In this document: piece after piece, positions 24,663 to 32,177 of the stretch
How the letters are laid out: every line of letters starts with the position of its first letter
How positions within the stretch are numbered: the stretch's first letter is position 1
Source of the DNA: Bacteroidales bacterium
GTDB taxonomy: Bacteria; Bacteroidota; Bacteroidia; Bacteroidales; FEN-979
Length of the DNA: 64,000 nucleotides
NCBI GenBank assembly: GCA_030681475.1
Contig: JAUXWT010000055.1
Location: 68,914-132,913, forward strand
Direction: 5' to 3'
Translations under genes and position numbers: made by a program
Notes under the pieces: generated by a model
Told to the model about the DNA's origin: nothing
Seen by the model: only the letters and a program-made list of their open reading frames with translations
Database searches by the model: none

Positions 24663-25904
24663 ATGCCACAGCGGATTTTCATCACCGGATATGGCATCAT
24701 TTCATGTATCGGCAACAACCTTGAAGAAAATTTAACCTCCCTGCTGCAATCTGCACCGGGCCTTGGGAGGCTAAATCATGTCGAAACGATACTCAGGGAC
24801 GAACTTCTTGTCGGGGAGGTGCCAAAAACACTGGATGAACTTTTTATCTTGGCCGGAATAACTCCTGCCGAAGGTTACTCGAGAAATGCCCTTCTCGGAA
24901 TGATTGCAGCACGCGAAGCCGCTGTAAACAGCCGTCTGGAGTTGTACCCTGAATTGAAAACAGGATTGATCTCCGCCACCACCGTTGGCGGCATGGACCG
25001 TTGTGAACTCTATTACAACGATTTCCTCACCAATGATTCCCGCAACGCCTATATCGATGCATACGACTGTGCCGACAGCACCGAGAAGATTGCCCAAATG
25101 CTGGGAATATCCGATTTTGTGACCACCATCAGCACGGCATGTTCATCGGCTGCCAATGCCATCCTGCTTGGGGCGCGGATGATCCGTTCCGGTCGTCTTG
25201 ACCGTGTTCTGGCAGGAGGTTGTGAAGCGCTGACCAAGTTTCACCTGCTTGGATTCAATGCCTTGAAAATCCTTGACAAAGAGCCTTGCAAACCCTTTGA
25301 TCAGCAGCGTGCCGGTATCAACCTGGGAGAAGGGGCTGCATACCTTGTACTTGAGTCGGATGAGAGCCTTAAGAAAACCGGGAACCTGCCTATTTGCGAA
25401 CTGGTCGGCTGGGGCAACTCCTGTGAGGCTTTTCACCAGACGGCCTCCTCCCCCGATGGGATCGGCGCTTATCTTGCCATGAAAAAAGCGCTCGACTTGA
25501 GCGGACTTTCTCCCGATGATATCGACTATGTGAATGCCCACGGAACCGGAACCGACAACAACGACCTTTCGGAAGGCCGTGCCATTGAGAAACTGTTCGG
25601 AGCACGTATCCCGATGGTTAGTTCGACCAAACCGTTCACCGGGCATACCACCAGCGCAGCCGGCTCAACGGAGGCTATCTTAGCTATCCTGTGCCTGCAA
25701 CACCAGGTGATCTGGCCAAACCTGAATTTTAAGGACCGAATTCCGGAACTCTGCTTCCCCCCCGTTGATAAACTTTTGACAGATGTTCCTGTAAATACCG
25801 TCATGTCGAATTCATTCGGGTTTGGGGGAAATGATACGTCATTGATCTTTACGAAGGTCAATGCAAACAATGAAAACAGTGCAGGTAATGCAGACAATGT
25901 ATAG
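24663..25904 (+). CDS. Beta-ketoacyl synthase (KS), ApeO-like active subunit
   Basis: 413 residues. The N-terminus is RIFITGYGIISCIGNN. The catalytic Cys160 (STACSSAANA), His293 (NAHGTGTDNND) and His328 (KPFTGHTTSAAG) are all present. It is followed by a Cys-less KS homologue (25956), the arrangement of a KS-chain length factor pair as described for aryl-polyene ApeO-ApeC. The last residues (NANNENSAGNADNV) come from a 9-bp repeat that runs through the stop codon, so the natural end of the KS fold is probably near SLIFTKV. Confidence 0.9.
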   Translation: MPQRIFITGYGIISCIGNNLEENLTSLLQSAPGLGRLNHVETILRDELLVGEVPKTLDELFILAGITPAEGYSRNALLGMIAAREAAVNSRLELYPELKTGLISATTVGGMDRCELYYNDFLTNDSRNAYIDAYDCADSTEKIAQMLGISDFVTTISTACSSAANAILLGARMIRSGRLDRVLAGGCEALTKFHLLGFNALKILDKEPCKPFDQQRAGINLGEGAAYLVLESDESLKKTGNLPICELVGWGNSCEAFHQTASSPDGIGAYLAMKKALDLSGLSPDDIDYVNAHGTGTDNNDLSEGRAIEKLFGARIPMVSSTKPFTGHTTSAAGSTEAILAILCLQHQVIWPNLNFKDRIPELCFPPVDKLLTDVPVNTVMSNSFGFGGNDTSLIFTKVNANNENSAGNADNV

Positions 25905-25940
25905 TTGCATTACTTTCATTGTCTGCATTGCTTTCATTCA
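25860..25940 (+). repeat. Nonamer arrays in direct then inverted orientation across the KS stop
   Basis: Five nonamers (AATGCAAAC, AATGAAAAC, AGTGCAGGT, AATGCAGAC, AATGTATAG) encode the last KS residues and its TAG stop. They are followed without a gap by four reverse-oriented nonamers (TTGCATTAC, TTTCATTGT, CTGCATTGC, TTTCATTCA). The two halves can pair as an imperfect hairpin in the mRNA between the KS and KS-like genes. Confidence 0.8.
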
Positions 25941-25955
25941 ATAATTAGTTAACAG

Positions 25956-27014
25956 ATGGCATACATCAACGGCGTAGGCTTGATTTCTCCTCAAAAAACA
26001 GCAGAAACAAAAGAGTTCCTGTCTGAAATAATGGAGTACAAAGCAGATTATCTGAAGTGCATCGAACCACTTTACAGGCCATACGTCGATCCGATCCAGT
26101 CGCGGCGGATGAGCAGATTGATCAAAATGGGGATTGCTTCCGCCAAAATGAGTCTGGCCGATGCAGCTTGCACAATGCCGGATGCCATTATTACCGGAAC
26201 TGGTTTGGGAAGCGTTGAAGATACGGAGAAAATCCTGGGTGAGATCACCAAAGATGAGATGTTCCTGAACCCAACCCCGTTTATACAGTCAACCTACAAC
26301 ACCATCAGTTCGCAGGTGGCCATTCAGTTGAAATGCCACAACTATAATTCAACCTATGTTCACCGCACTTTCTCATTCGAAAGCGGCCTGATCGACGGGC
26401 TGATGCAGATCGAAGAACAAACGGCTGCCAATGTGCTGGTGGGCGCCATCGATGAGATGACGATGAATCACCTCCAGATCACCCGCCGGATTGGCCATTG
26501 GAAGATGGAGCCGGTGAACAACCTGACTTTGCGAGAGACCGGTACCCCAGGCGCGCTCGCCGGCGAAGGTGCAGCATTCTTTGTTTTAGGCAATGAACAG
26601 CATGAATCTACCTACGCCGAACTGAAAGATGTGGCGACCTGCATCAACCTTGGCGGCTCCTTCAAACCCGAAATATTTTTACCTGATTTCCTTGAAAAAA
26701 ACGGACTCTCAGCCTATGACATTGACCTTGTTATCCTTGGCGTAAATGGTGACGTAACCTGCGATCCGATCTATATTCAGTTTGCAGACCAGTTTTTCCC
26801 CGGAAAAGCCCTGGCATGGTACAAACACCTTTGCGGCGAATATCATACGGCAACCGGTTTCGGGCTTTATATTGCAGCCAATATCCTCAAGCGGCAAATA
26901 TACCCCGGGATTTTGCATTTAAATAATATCAAACCCGGAAAACTCAAACACATCCTGATATACAACCAGTTCAGGAATGTGAACCATTCATTTATAGTGG
27001 TGAGGGGGTGTTGA
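25956..27014 (+). CDS. Ketosynthase-like chain length factor (Cys-less), ApeC-like
   Basis: 352 residues with KS fold markers (YINGVGLISP, AIITGTGLGSVEDT, GALAGEGAAFFVLG). At the position of the catalytic Cys there is Phe in TFSFESGLIDG (about residue 141), and the first active-site His is replaced in VILGVNGDV; only CGEYHTATG keeps a His. It therefore cannot condense on its own and is the likely non-catalytic partner of the KS encoded just upstream, setting chain length. It is the last gene of the locus and is followed by a GC-rich hairpin. Confidence 0.82.
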   Translation: MAYINGVGLISPQKTAETKEFLSEIMEYKADYLKCIEPLYRPYVDPIQSRRMSRLIKMGIASAKMSLADAACTMPDAIITGTGLGSVEDTEKILGEITKDEMFLNPTPFIQSTYNTISSQVAIQLKCHNYNSTYVHRTFSFESGLIDGLMQIEEQTAANVLVGAIDEMTMNHLQITRRIGHWKMEPVNNLTLRETGTPGALAGEGAAFFVLGNEQHESTYAELKDVATCINLGGSFKPEIFLPDFLEKNGLSAYDIDLVILGVNGDVTCDPIYIQFADQFFPGKALAWYKHLCGEYHTATGFGLYIAANILKRQIYPGILHLNNIKPGKLKHILIYNQFRNVNHSFIVVRGC

Positions 27015-27053
27015 TTTTTTTAATACCCCGGCCAAATCCGGCTTCTTAGCATC

Positions 27054-27124
27054 CCCACCCCCGACCCCTCCCTGCAGGCAGTGAGGGGTCGGGGGTGGGT
27101 AGATTTAGCATCCCGGGGGTGGGT
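27054..27124. repeat. GC-rich perfect hairpin plus a collapsed second copy, after the PKS-like operon
   Basis: A 17-bp perfect inverted repeat (27054-27070 with 27083-27099, CCCACCCCCGACCCCTC type, 12-nt loop) lies 40 bp after the last operon gene. A second partial copy follows (27106-27124) in which AGCATCCC joins directly to GGGGGTGGGTA, as if the stem had been deleted. No U-tract follows, so it is either a terminator-like RNA structure or a REP-like intergenic repeat. The rest of the 415-bp gap to 27430 is AT-rich, with no gene seen. Confidence 0.7.
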
Positions 27125-27429
27125 AAGTGCAGCAGCCAGAGTAGTGCTAATATACAGTCAGGTATGGATAATTCAATACCGTCAATGTTTTGGTTGTATA
27201 ATAATTTAATTAATTTGGAATAAGTCTAATTAAATGATTATATTTACCAGATCAAATTGCATCAAATAATTGAATTTACATGGTGAACACCATTCAAGGA
27301 AAATTAGCACACTTCTGCTTGAAATTTTCTTGTTTATGAGTCTGAGTGTAGATCAAACTGACATGGATGAATGAATGTAAAACAATTTACAACGGTGATG
27401 AAAAAATCATACTTAAAACAACAAATACC

Positions 27430-28338
27430 ATGAAAAAAATAATTATAACAGTGATGATCATTTTAATTGGCCTTGGTGGTTTTTCACAAAGTATCCACCT
27501 CACAGGAGATGATGGCAATGGATATTATAGCGGCAAATTGGGAATCGGGATAGCCTCTCCTGTTTATAAATTAGATGTCGTGGGTACGAATGGTCCACGC
27601 TTAAGGGTTTACAGTCAGGATGGATATTTTGCCGGTATGCTCGCTAAAAACAGCACACACGAATATTTCATCGGCGTTCAGGGAACCTGGGAGGCAAACG
27701 GGGGCACAAACTCCGGCTTCCATATTTATGATAATACAGTGGGCGCCCGCAGGATGGTTATCGATGCTATTGGAAACATGGGCGTAGGCACCTCTGCACC
27801 GGATGCCAGGCTGCATGTTGGGGGAACCTTTAAATAAGTTGATGGGTCACAAGGTGCAGATAAGGTGTTAACATCTGATGCCGACGGACTTGCAAGTTGG
27901 TCGTACCCTGTCATGAGTTCTGCAAAGGAGGAATCAATAAAGGAATTGAAAGAAGCGGTTGATTATTTGCGATTGGAGAATAATGAGCTGAGATCGCAAA
28001 TCAATTCGTTGAGTGATTGTGTTCAATCACTATGCAACAACCAGTTAAAATCGTCAGGGGCAGTTAAAATCAACGAAAACACACTCTTCCAAAACCAACC
28101 GAATCCTTTTAACCAGTCAACTGTGATCCGTTACCAGTTAACATCCAATTCAAATAATGTAAAGATTGTTATCCGTGATCTGAATGGACGGCCAATTAAA
28201 TCAATAATGATAAACGAGACTGGCCAAGGCCGGGTTACCCTTAATTCAAGTGAACTGATGCATGGTACCTACACTTACACATTGATGATTGATAACGAAA
28301 ATATTGATACCAAATTAATGGTGGTTACCAGGGAGTGA
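27430..28338 (+). pseudogene. T9SS-sorted trimeric-tail-like protein interrupted by an in-frame TAA
   Basis: ATG 27430 gives signal peptide MKKIIITVMIILIGLGGFSQ. The frame reads through KLGIGIASPVYKLDVVG and VGTSAPDARLHVGGTFK, then meets TAA at 27835-27837. The same frame continues with VDGSQGADKVLTSDADG, a coiled-coil segment (KELKEAVDYLRLENNELRSQ) and a T9SS tail (FQNQPNPFNQSTVIRYQL). A single base change (for example TAT to TAA) would explain the break, because similar Bacteroidota proteins read through here. As it stands the secreted N-terminal part lacks its sorting tail. A sequencing error, a recent mutation or rare readthrough are all possible. Confidence 0.8.
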
Positions 28339-28406
28339 TATCAGTTTATCCCGCAGCCAGCGCCTTGCCTATATGAAATCCAACGAAGACGGTATCATAT
28401 TTTTTC

Positions 28407-28414
28407 TATTTTTG
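28407..28414 (+). promoter_or_regulatory. Putative -7 box for the small membrane protein gene
   Basis: TATTTTTG lies 32 bp before the ATG at 28447 and matches TAnnTTTG. No TTG is found at the expected spacing. Confidence 0.5.
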
Positions 28415-28446
28415 TAAACTGATAATTTTCACTAATACAACTATTT

Positions 28447-28647
28447 ATGAAATCACTATTAACATGGGCTTCATGGTTGGTTGCAGTTGTGTCAACCTAC
28501 CTCATCACGATGGGTTGTCTGGGATATTTGCTGGGAAATATACAGATCTTTAACGTCAGATATACGACGTACCTTTCATTTGGCGGATACTTTGTTTTAT
28601 TGGCCATCATGGTTATCCTGTTAAAAATTTCTTATCAGAAAAAATAA
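28447..28647 (+). CDS. Small two-helix membrane protein, function unknown
   Basis: 66 residues with two membrane segments (LTWASWLVAVVSTYLITMG and FGGYFVLLAIMVILL) joined by a short loop and a basic tail (KISYQKK). A promoter-like -7 box precedes it and the lipoprotein gene follows after 10 bp, which supports it being real. No family is recognised. Confidence 0.6.
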   Translation: MKSLLTWASWLVAVVSTYLITMGCLGYLLGNIQIFNVRYTTYLSFGGYFVLLAIMVILLKISYQKK

Positions 28648-28657
28648 TAAAACAAAC

Positions 28658-29908
28658 ATGAAACATAAAGGAATCCGCATCCGGTTGTACTTGGTAATTG
28701 CTTGTTCAGTGATCATTTCCTTGATTTCATGTAAAAAGAGTGTTGAGGAACCTGCACAGAACAAACAATGGCTGATGACCATCAATTTCACAGATGATTT
28801 TATTAATCCAAAGTTGAAGGCCATTATCTTCATTTCCGACAGAAATGGCAACACGCTGATTGACACCTTGATATCAGGGAATCCCCGGCTTGTTCTGCAT
28901 ACTGTAAAGAACGTCCTCCCCCCATTCCAGGTCACCGTGGTCAAATGGGAACCCGATATGCACAACTTCCTGGTAACCATCAATACCTACCGGGAAGTTA
29001 TGCCCGCGGAATGGACCATTAAGGGAACGCGACTGGTATCAACCGGTGAAGCCATTGTTAATCTGCAAAACGTTCCTGCTCATTCCGGCCCGATCCTTTA
29101 CTCAAATCTTGGTCATTCAAACCTGACATTTTCAACAACCGGGAGCAACCATCCTGTTTATAAAATCCCTGATGATTTGTATGTAAGGTTAAACACTGCA
29201 TCAGGACCCTTATTTAAATGGCGCTACGGTTTAGAATCCGGCGGTGTTTATAACGTTGATCTTACTGATATGGAATCTGCGGTGACTCATACTATCCATT
29301 TTCCTTTACCGGCACAGGATTTCCATGTAAAGGTTTTCGGTTATCGCAATACCAGTGAACCTAACAGCCTTCCGTTGGTTACCGATGAACTTTTAGGCGA
29401 CGGAACCAAGGCAGATTCGGTGAGGGTAAGTTACCCTCCTTCTGTTTTCAATAGTTTCCGTACCTCAATTGAAATGATCGAATCATGGACATCTTCTTCG
29501 AGATTCGCCTATACGGTATCCGGTCAGATCCCTGATTCATTTGTCAAAATAAATGCCACCGTCTCCGATATCCGCGACGACGGCAAATCGGCAACTTTTA
29601 AAACCAGTGGTTTATACTCAGTTACTACAGCAAAATGGAAATATCAGGATTTGGAAAACCTTGCTTTTGACTGGACAGTATTGGGCCCGGATACGCTTAC
29701 AACCATAACGTTGCCATCGTTACCTTCCACAATGAAAATGATGTTCCCCACCCTTTCAACCGACTCCCTTCGATTGTACCAGGTTGAACTTATCCATTAC
29801 CCGGTTTTGACTTCCTGGCCCGAATACCTGCAAATAGAATTCAATCCGGCTGATCCGGGTAAAAAATCCTATTTAGAATCAAGCGCGGTAAGAACACAGT
29901 TCGATTAA
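28658..29908 (+). CDS. Lipoprotein of unknown function
   Basis: 416 residues. The N-terminus YLVIACSVIISLISC ends in a lipobox with Cys25, followed by a KKS linker, so it is lipid-anchored, probably at the outer membrane. The rest is beta-rich with no recognised motif. It is co-directional with the small membrane protein upstream. A possible hairpin (GCGCTAC at 29926 with GTAGCGC at 29945) follows the stop codon. Confidence 0.75.
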   Translation: MKHKGIRIRLYLVIACSVIISLISCKKSVEEPAQNKQWLMTINFTDDFINPKLKAIIFISDRNGNTLIDTLISGNPRLVLHTVKNVLPPFQVTVVKWEPDMHNFLVTINTYREVMPAEWTIKGTRLVSTGEAIVNLQNVPAHSGPILYSNLGHSNLTFSTTGSNHPVYKIPDDLYVRLNTASGPLFKWRYGLESGGVYNVDLTDMESAVTHTIHFPLPAQDFHVKVFGYRNTSEPNSLPLVTDELLGDGTKADSVRVSYPPSVFNSFRTSIEMIESWTSSSRFAYTVSGQIPDSFVKINATVSDIRDDGKSATFKTSGLYSVTTAKWKYQDLENLAFDWTVLGPDTLTTITLPSLPSTMKMMFPTLSTDSLRLYQVELIHYPVLTSWPEYLQIEFNPADPGKKSYLESSAVRTQFD

Positions 29909-29925
29909 TGCGTGGTAAAGCAACG

Positions 29926-29951
29926 GCGCTACATGGAAAGACAGGTAGCGC
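29926..29951 (+). terminator. Possible terminator hairpin after the lipoprotein gene
   Basis: GCGCTAC (29926-29932) and GTAGCGC (29945-29951) form a 7-bp stem with a 12-nt loop, 17 bp after the stop codon. It is followed by AACGATTTATTT, only weakly T-rich. Confidence 0.4.
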
Positions 29952-29994
29952 AACGATTTATTTCATAACTTCGCAGTCCAAATCGTAATTCAGT

Positions 29995-31086
29995 ATGCCA
30001 TTAAAATGCGGAATAATCGGACTGACAGGTTCAGGTAAAACCACCTTATTTAATTGTATCTCAAACAACCGCGCCGAAACACATGCGGCAGCTTTTTCCG
30101 GCACCAAATCCAATCTCGGGATAATGAATGTCCCTGATGCCCGTCTCCAGGCCATCGATAAGATCATCAAATCGGTGAAAGTGATTCAGACTACAATTGA
30201 AATGGTTGACATTCCAGGCCTTACCAAAGGCGGAAGCCAGACAGAAGGGAATAAATTTTTGTCTGATATACGCAACGTTGATGCCCTGATCCATGTGATC
30301 AGGTGCTTTGACGACCCGCAACTGCCACATCTAGAAGGCTCCGTTAATGCTGTTCGCGACAGGGAAATTGTCGATCTTGAACTGCAGATCAAAGACCTTG
30401 AATCAGTTGAAAAAAAGATCGTACGGACAGAAAAGTTGATAAAGGCCGGTGATAAGGATGCAAAACATGGGCTCGAAGTACTGCATGTTTTAAAATCTCA
30501 TCTTGAATCATTCCAGTCGGCACGTACCGCTCCGATCTCCATCGATAACCGACGATTTTTGGAAGACATGTTCCTGCTTAGCGATAAACCGGTGATGTAT
30601 GTCTGCAATGTTGACGATGCTTCGGCCACCATAGGAAATGATTATTCCAACAGGTTTATTGAATCAATTAAGGACCAGGGTGCAGAAGTTTTAGTGATTG
30701 CTGCCAGATTAGAATCAGAAATTGCAGAACTTGAAAGTGAGGAAGACCGCCTGATGTTTCTCTCCGACGCAGGGTTACCTGAACCCGGGGTCAACAGGCT
30801 TGTACGCGTCGCGTTCCACCTGCTCGACCTGCAGTGTTTTTTCACCGCCGGCCCGAAAGAGGTTCGTGCATGGACCATTAAAAAAGGCATGACAGCGCCC
30901 CAGGCTTCCGGGGTCATACACAGCGACCTTGAGCGTGGATTTATCAGGGCGGAGGTGATGAAATATGATGATTTCATTACATTTGGCTCCGAACACGCCT
31001 GCAAGGAACATGGTAAACTCATGGTTGAGGGGAAAAACTATATTGTCGGAGACGGGGATATTTTACACATTCGGTTTAATGTTTAG
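29995..31086 (+). CDS. ychF: YchF/OLA1-type ATPase
   Basis: 363 residues. The N-terminal P-loop is GLTGSGKTTLFN (residues ~9-20), where canonical YchF has GLPNVGKST; G3 is DIPGLTKG. The coiled-coil insertion (about residues 125-165) and the C-terminal TGS domain (FFTAGPKEVRAWTIKKGMTA, ending DILHIRFNV) are typical of YchF. These proteins bind ATP rather than GTP and associate with ribosomes. The altered P-loop may mark a Bacteroidota paralogue distinct from the housekeeping YchF. The downstream hydE-like gene starts 5 bp later. Confidence 0.85.
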   Translation: MPLKCGIIGLTGSGKTTLFNCISNNRAETHAAAFSGTKSNLGIMNVPDARLQAIDKIIKSVKVIQTTIEMVDIPGLTKGGSQTEGNKFLSDIRNVDALIHVIRCFDDPQLPHLEGSVNAVRDREIVDLELQIKDLESVEKKIVRTEKLIKAGDKDAKHGLEVLHVLKSHLESFQSARTAPISIDNRRFLEDMFLLSDKPVMYVCNVDDASATIGNDYSNRFIESIKDQGAEVLVIAARLESEIAELESEEDRLMFLSDAGLPEPGVNRLVRVAFHLLDLQCFFTAGPKEVRAWTIKKGMTAPQASGVIHSDLERGFIRAEVMKYDDFITFGSEHACKEHGKLMVEGKNYIVGDGDILHIRFNV

Positions 31087-31091
31087 CCGGT

Positions 31092-32177
31092 ATGCTTGAG
31101 CCTGTCGAAAAAATTTTCGAAAAAAAATATCTCACCAAAGAAGATATTATCAATCTTCTCAATACAAGCGGCAAAGAACGCCTGTCCCTTTTCCAGAAAG
31201 CAAAAGATGTTAAATCTTCCATCCTGGGTAAAAAAGTTTATTTCAGGGGATTGATCGAATATTCAAATTATTGTAAAAAAAACTGTTATTACTGTGGAAT
31301 CCGTGCCGGCAACAGCCGGTATTCAAGGTATCGTATGACCGATGACGAGGTGCTGGAAGCCGTTAAATATGCTTATATTAATGAATATGCTTCCATCGTG
31401 ATCCAATCCGGGGAACAGACCAACAAAGCCTTCATATCAAAAATAGAATCGCTTCTGCGGAGAATTCATCAGCGAACCGGTGGAAATATCCATGTAACCC
31501 TTTCATTGGGTGAACAGACCGAAGAAACCTACCTGCGATGGTTTGATGCCGGTGCACACCGGTATCTCCTGCGCATTGAAGTGTCCAATCCCGGATTATA
31601 TCTGAAACTCCACCCGAACAACCAGCTTCATGGTTACAACCGCCGACTGGATGCCTTGGCATCACTACGTAAAACAGGGTACCAGGTAGGTACCGGCGTA
31701 ATGATCGGGTTGCCCTTTCAAACAGTTTCAGACCTTGCCGATGACCTGATCTTTTTTCGCCAACTGGACATCGATATGGCTGGCATGGGTCCTTATATCG
31801 AACATGTTGACACCCCGTTATACAAATATCGCGATGAACTGTTACCCTTGAAAAACCGGTTTGAACTGTCATTGAAAATGGTTGCCATTTTAAGGATCAT
31901 GATGCAAAATATAAACATTGCCGCCACAACAGCCATGCAGACCATCGACCCTCAGGGACGGGAAAAAGCCCTGATGGTTGGCGCCAACGTGATCATGCCC
32001 AACCTTACGCCTGTAAAATACCGTCAGGATTATCTTCTGTATGAAAATAAACCCTGTCTCGACGAAGAAGCCGAGGAGTGTAAAAGCTGCCTGGAAGCCA
32101 GAATCCATATGGCTGGTGATGAAATCGGTTATGGGGAGTGGGGAGATTCAAAACACTATTCTAACAGGACCCTTTGA
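31092..32177 (+). CDS. hydE: Radical SAM protein HydE-like ([FeFe]-hydrogenase maturase)
   Basis: 361 residues. The radical SAM motif is Cys61, Cys65, Cys68 (CKKNCYYCGI), preceded by YFRGLIEYSNY, the HydE-type N-terminus. IQSGEQTNKAFI, VTLSLGEQTEETYLRWFDAGAHRYLLRIE (in parts) and VGANVIMPNLTP are HydE/BioB-like barrel motifs. HydE helps build the H-cluster of [FeFe]-hydrogenase. HydF, HydG and a hydrogenase are not in this window, so they may be elsewhere or the protein may be a related PylB/HydE-like enzyme. The stop overlaps the start of rlmD (TGATG). Confidence 0.78.
   Translation: MLEPVEKIFEKKYLTKEDIINLLNTSGKERLSLFQKAKDVKSSILGKKVYFRGLIEYSNYCKKNCYYCGIRAGNSRYSRYRMTDDEVLEAVKYAYINEYASIVIQSGEQTNKAFISKIESLLRRIHQRTGGNIHVTLSLGEQTEETYLRWFDAGAHRYLLRIEVSNPGLYLKLHPNNQLHGYNRRLDALASLRKTGYQVGTGVMIGLPFQTVSDLADDLIFFRQLDIDMAGMGPYIEHVDTPLYKYRDELLPLKNRFELSLKMVAILRIMMQNINIAATTAMQTIDPQGREKALMVGANVIMPNLTPVKYRQDYLLYENKPCLDEEAEECKSCLEARIHMAGDEIGYGEWGDSKHYSNRTL

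Noticed and set aside
7659-25940. CRISPR array(s) from the short tandem repeats
   Set aside because: Units are 7-10 bp and contiguous, with no spacers, and no cas genes are present in the window.
12002-27014. Canonical flexirubin cluster
   Set aside because: DarA and DarB (dialkylresorcinol synthesis) and the typical exporters are absent within the window, so only a flexirubin/aryl-polyene relationship is claimed.
27865-28338. Independent gene starting at ATG 27865
   Set aside because: It lacks a signal peptide although it ends in a T9SS tail, and it continues the frame of the gene at 27430 beyond a single stop codon.
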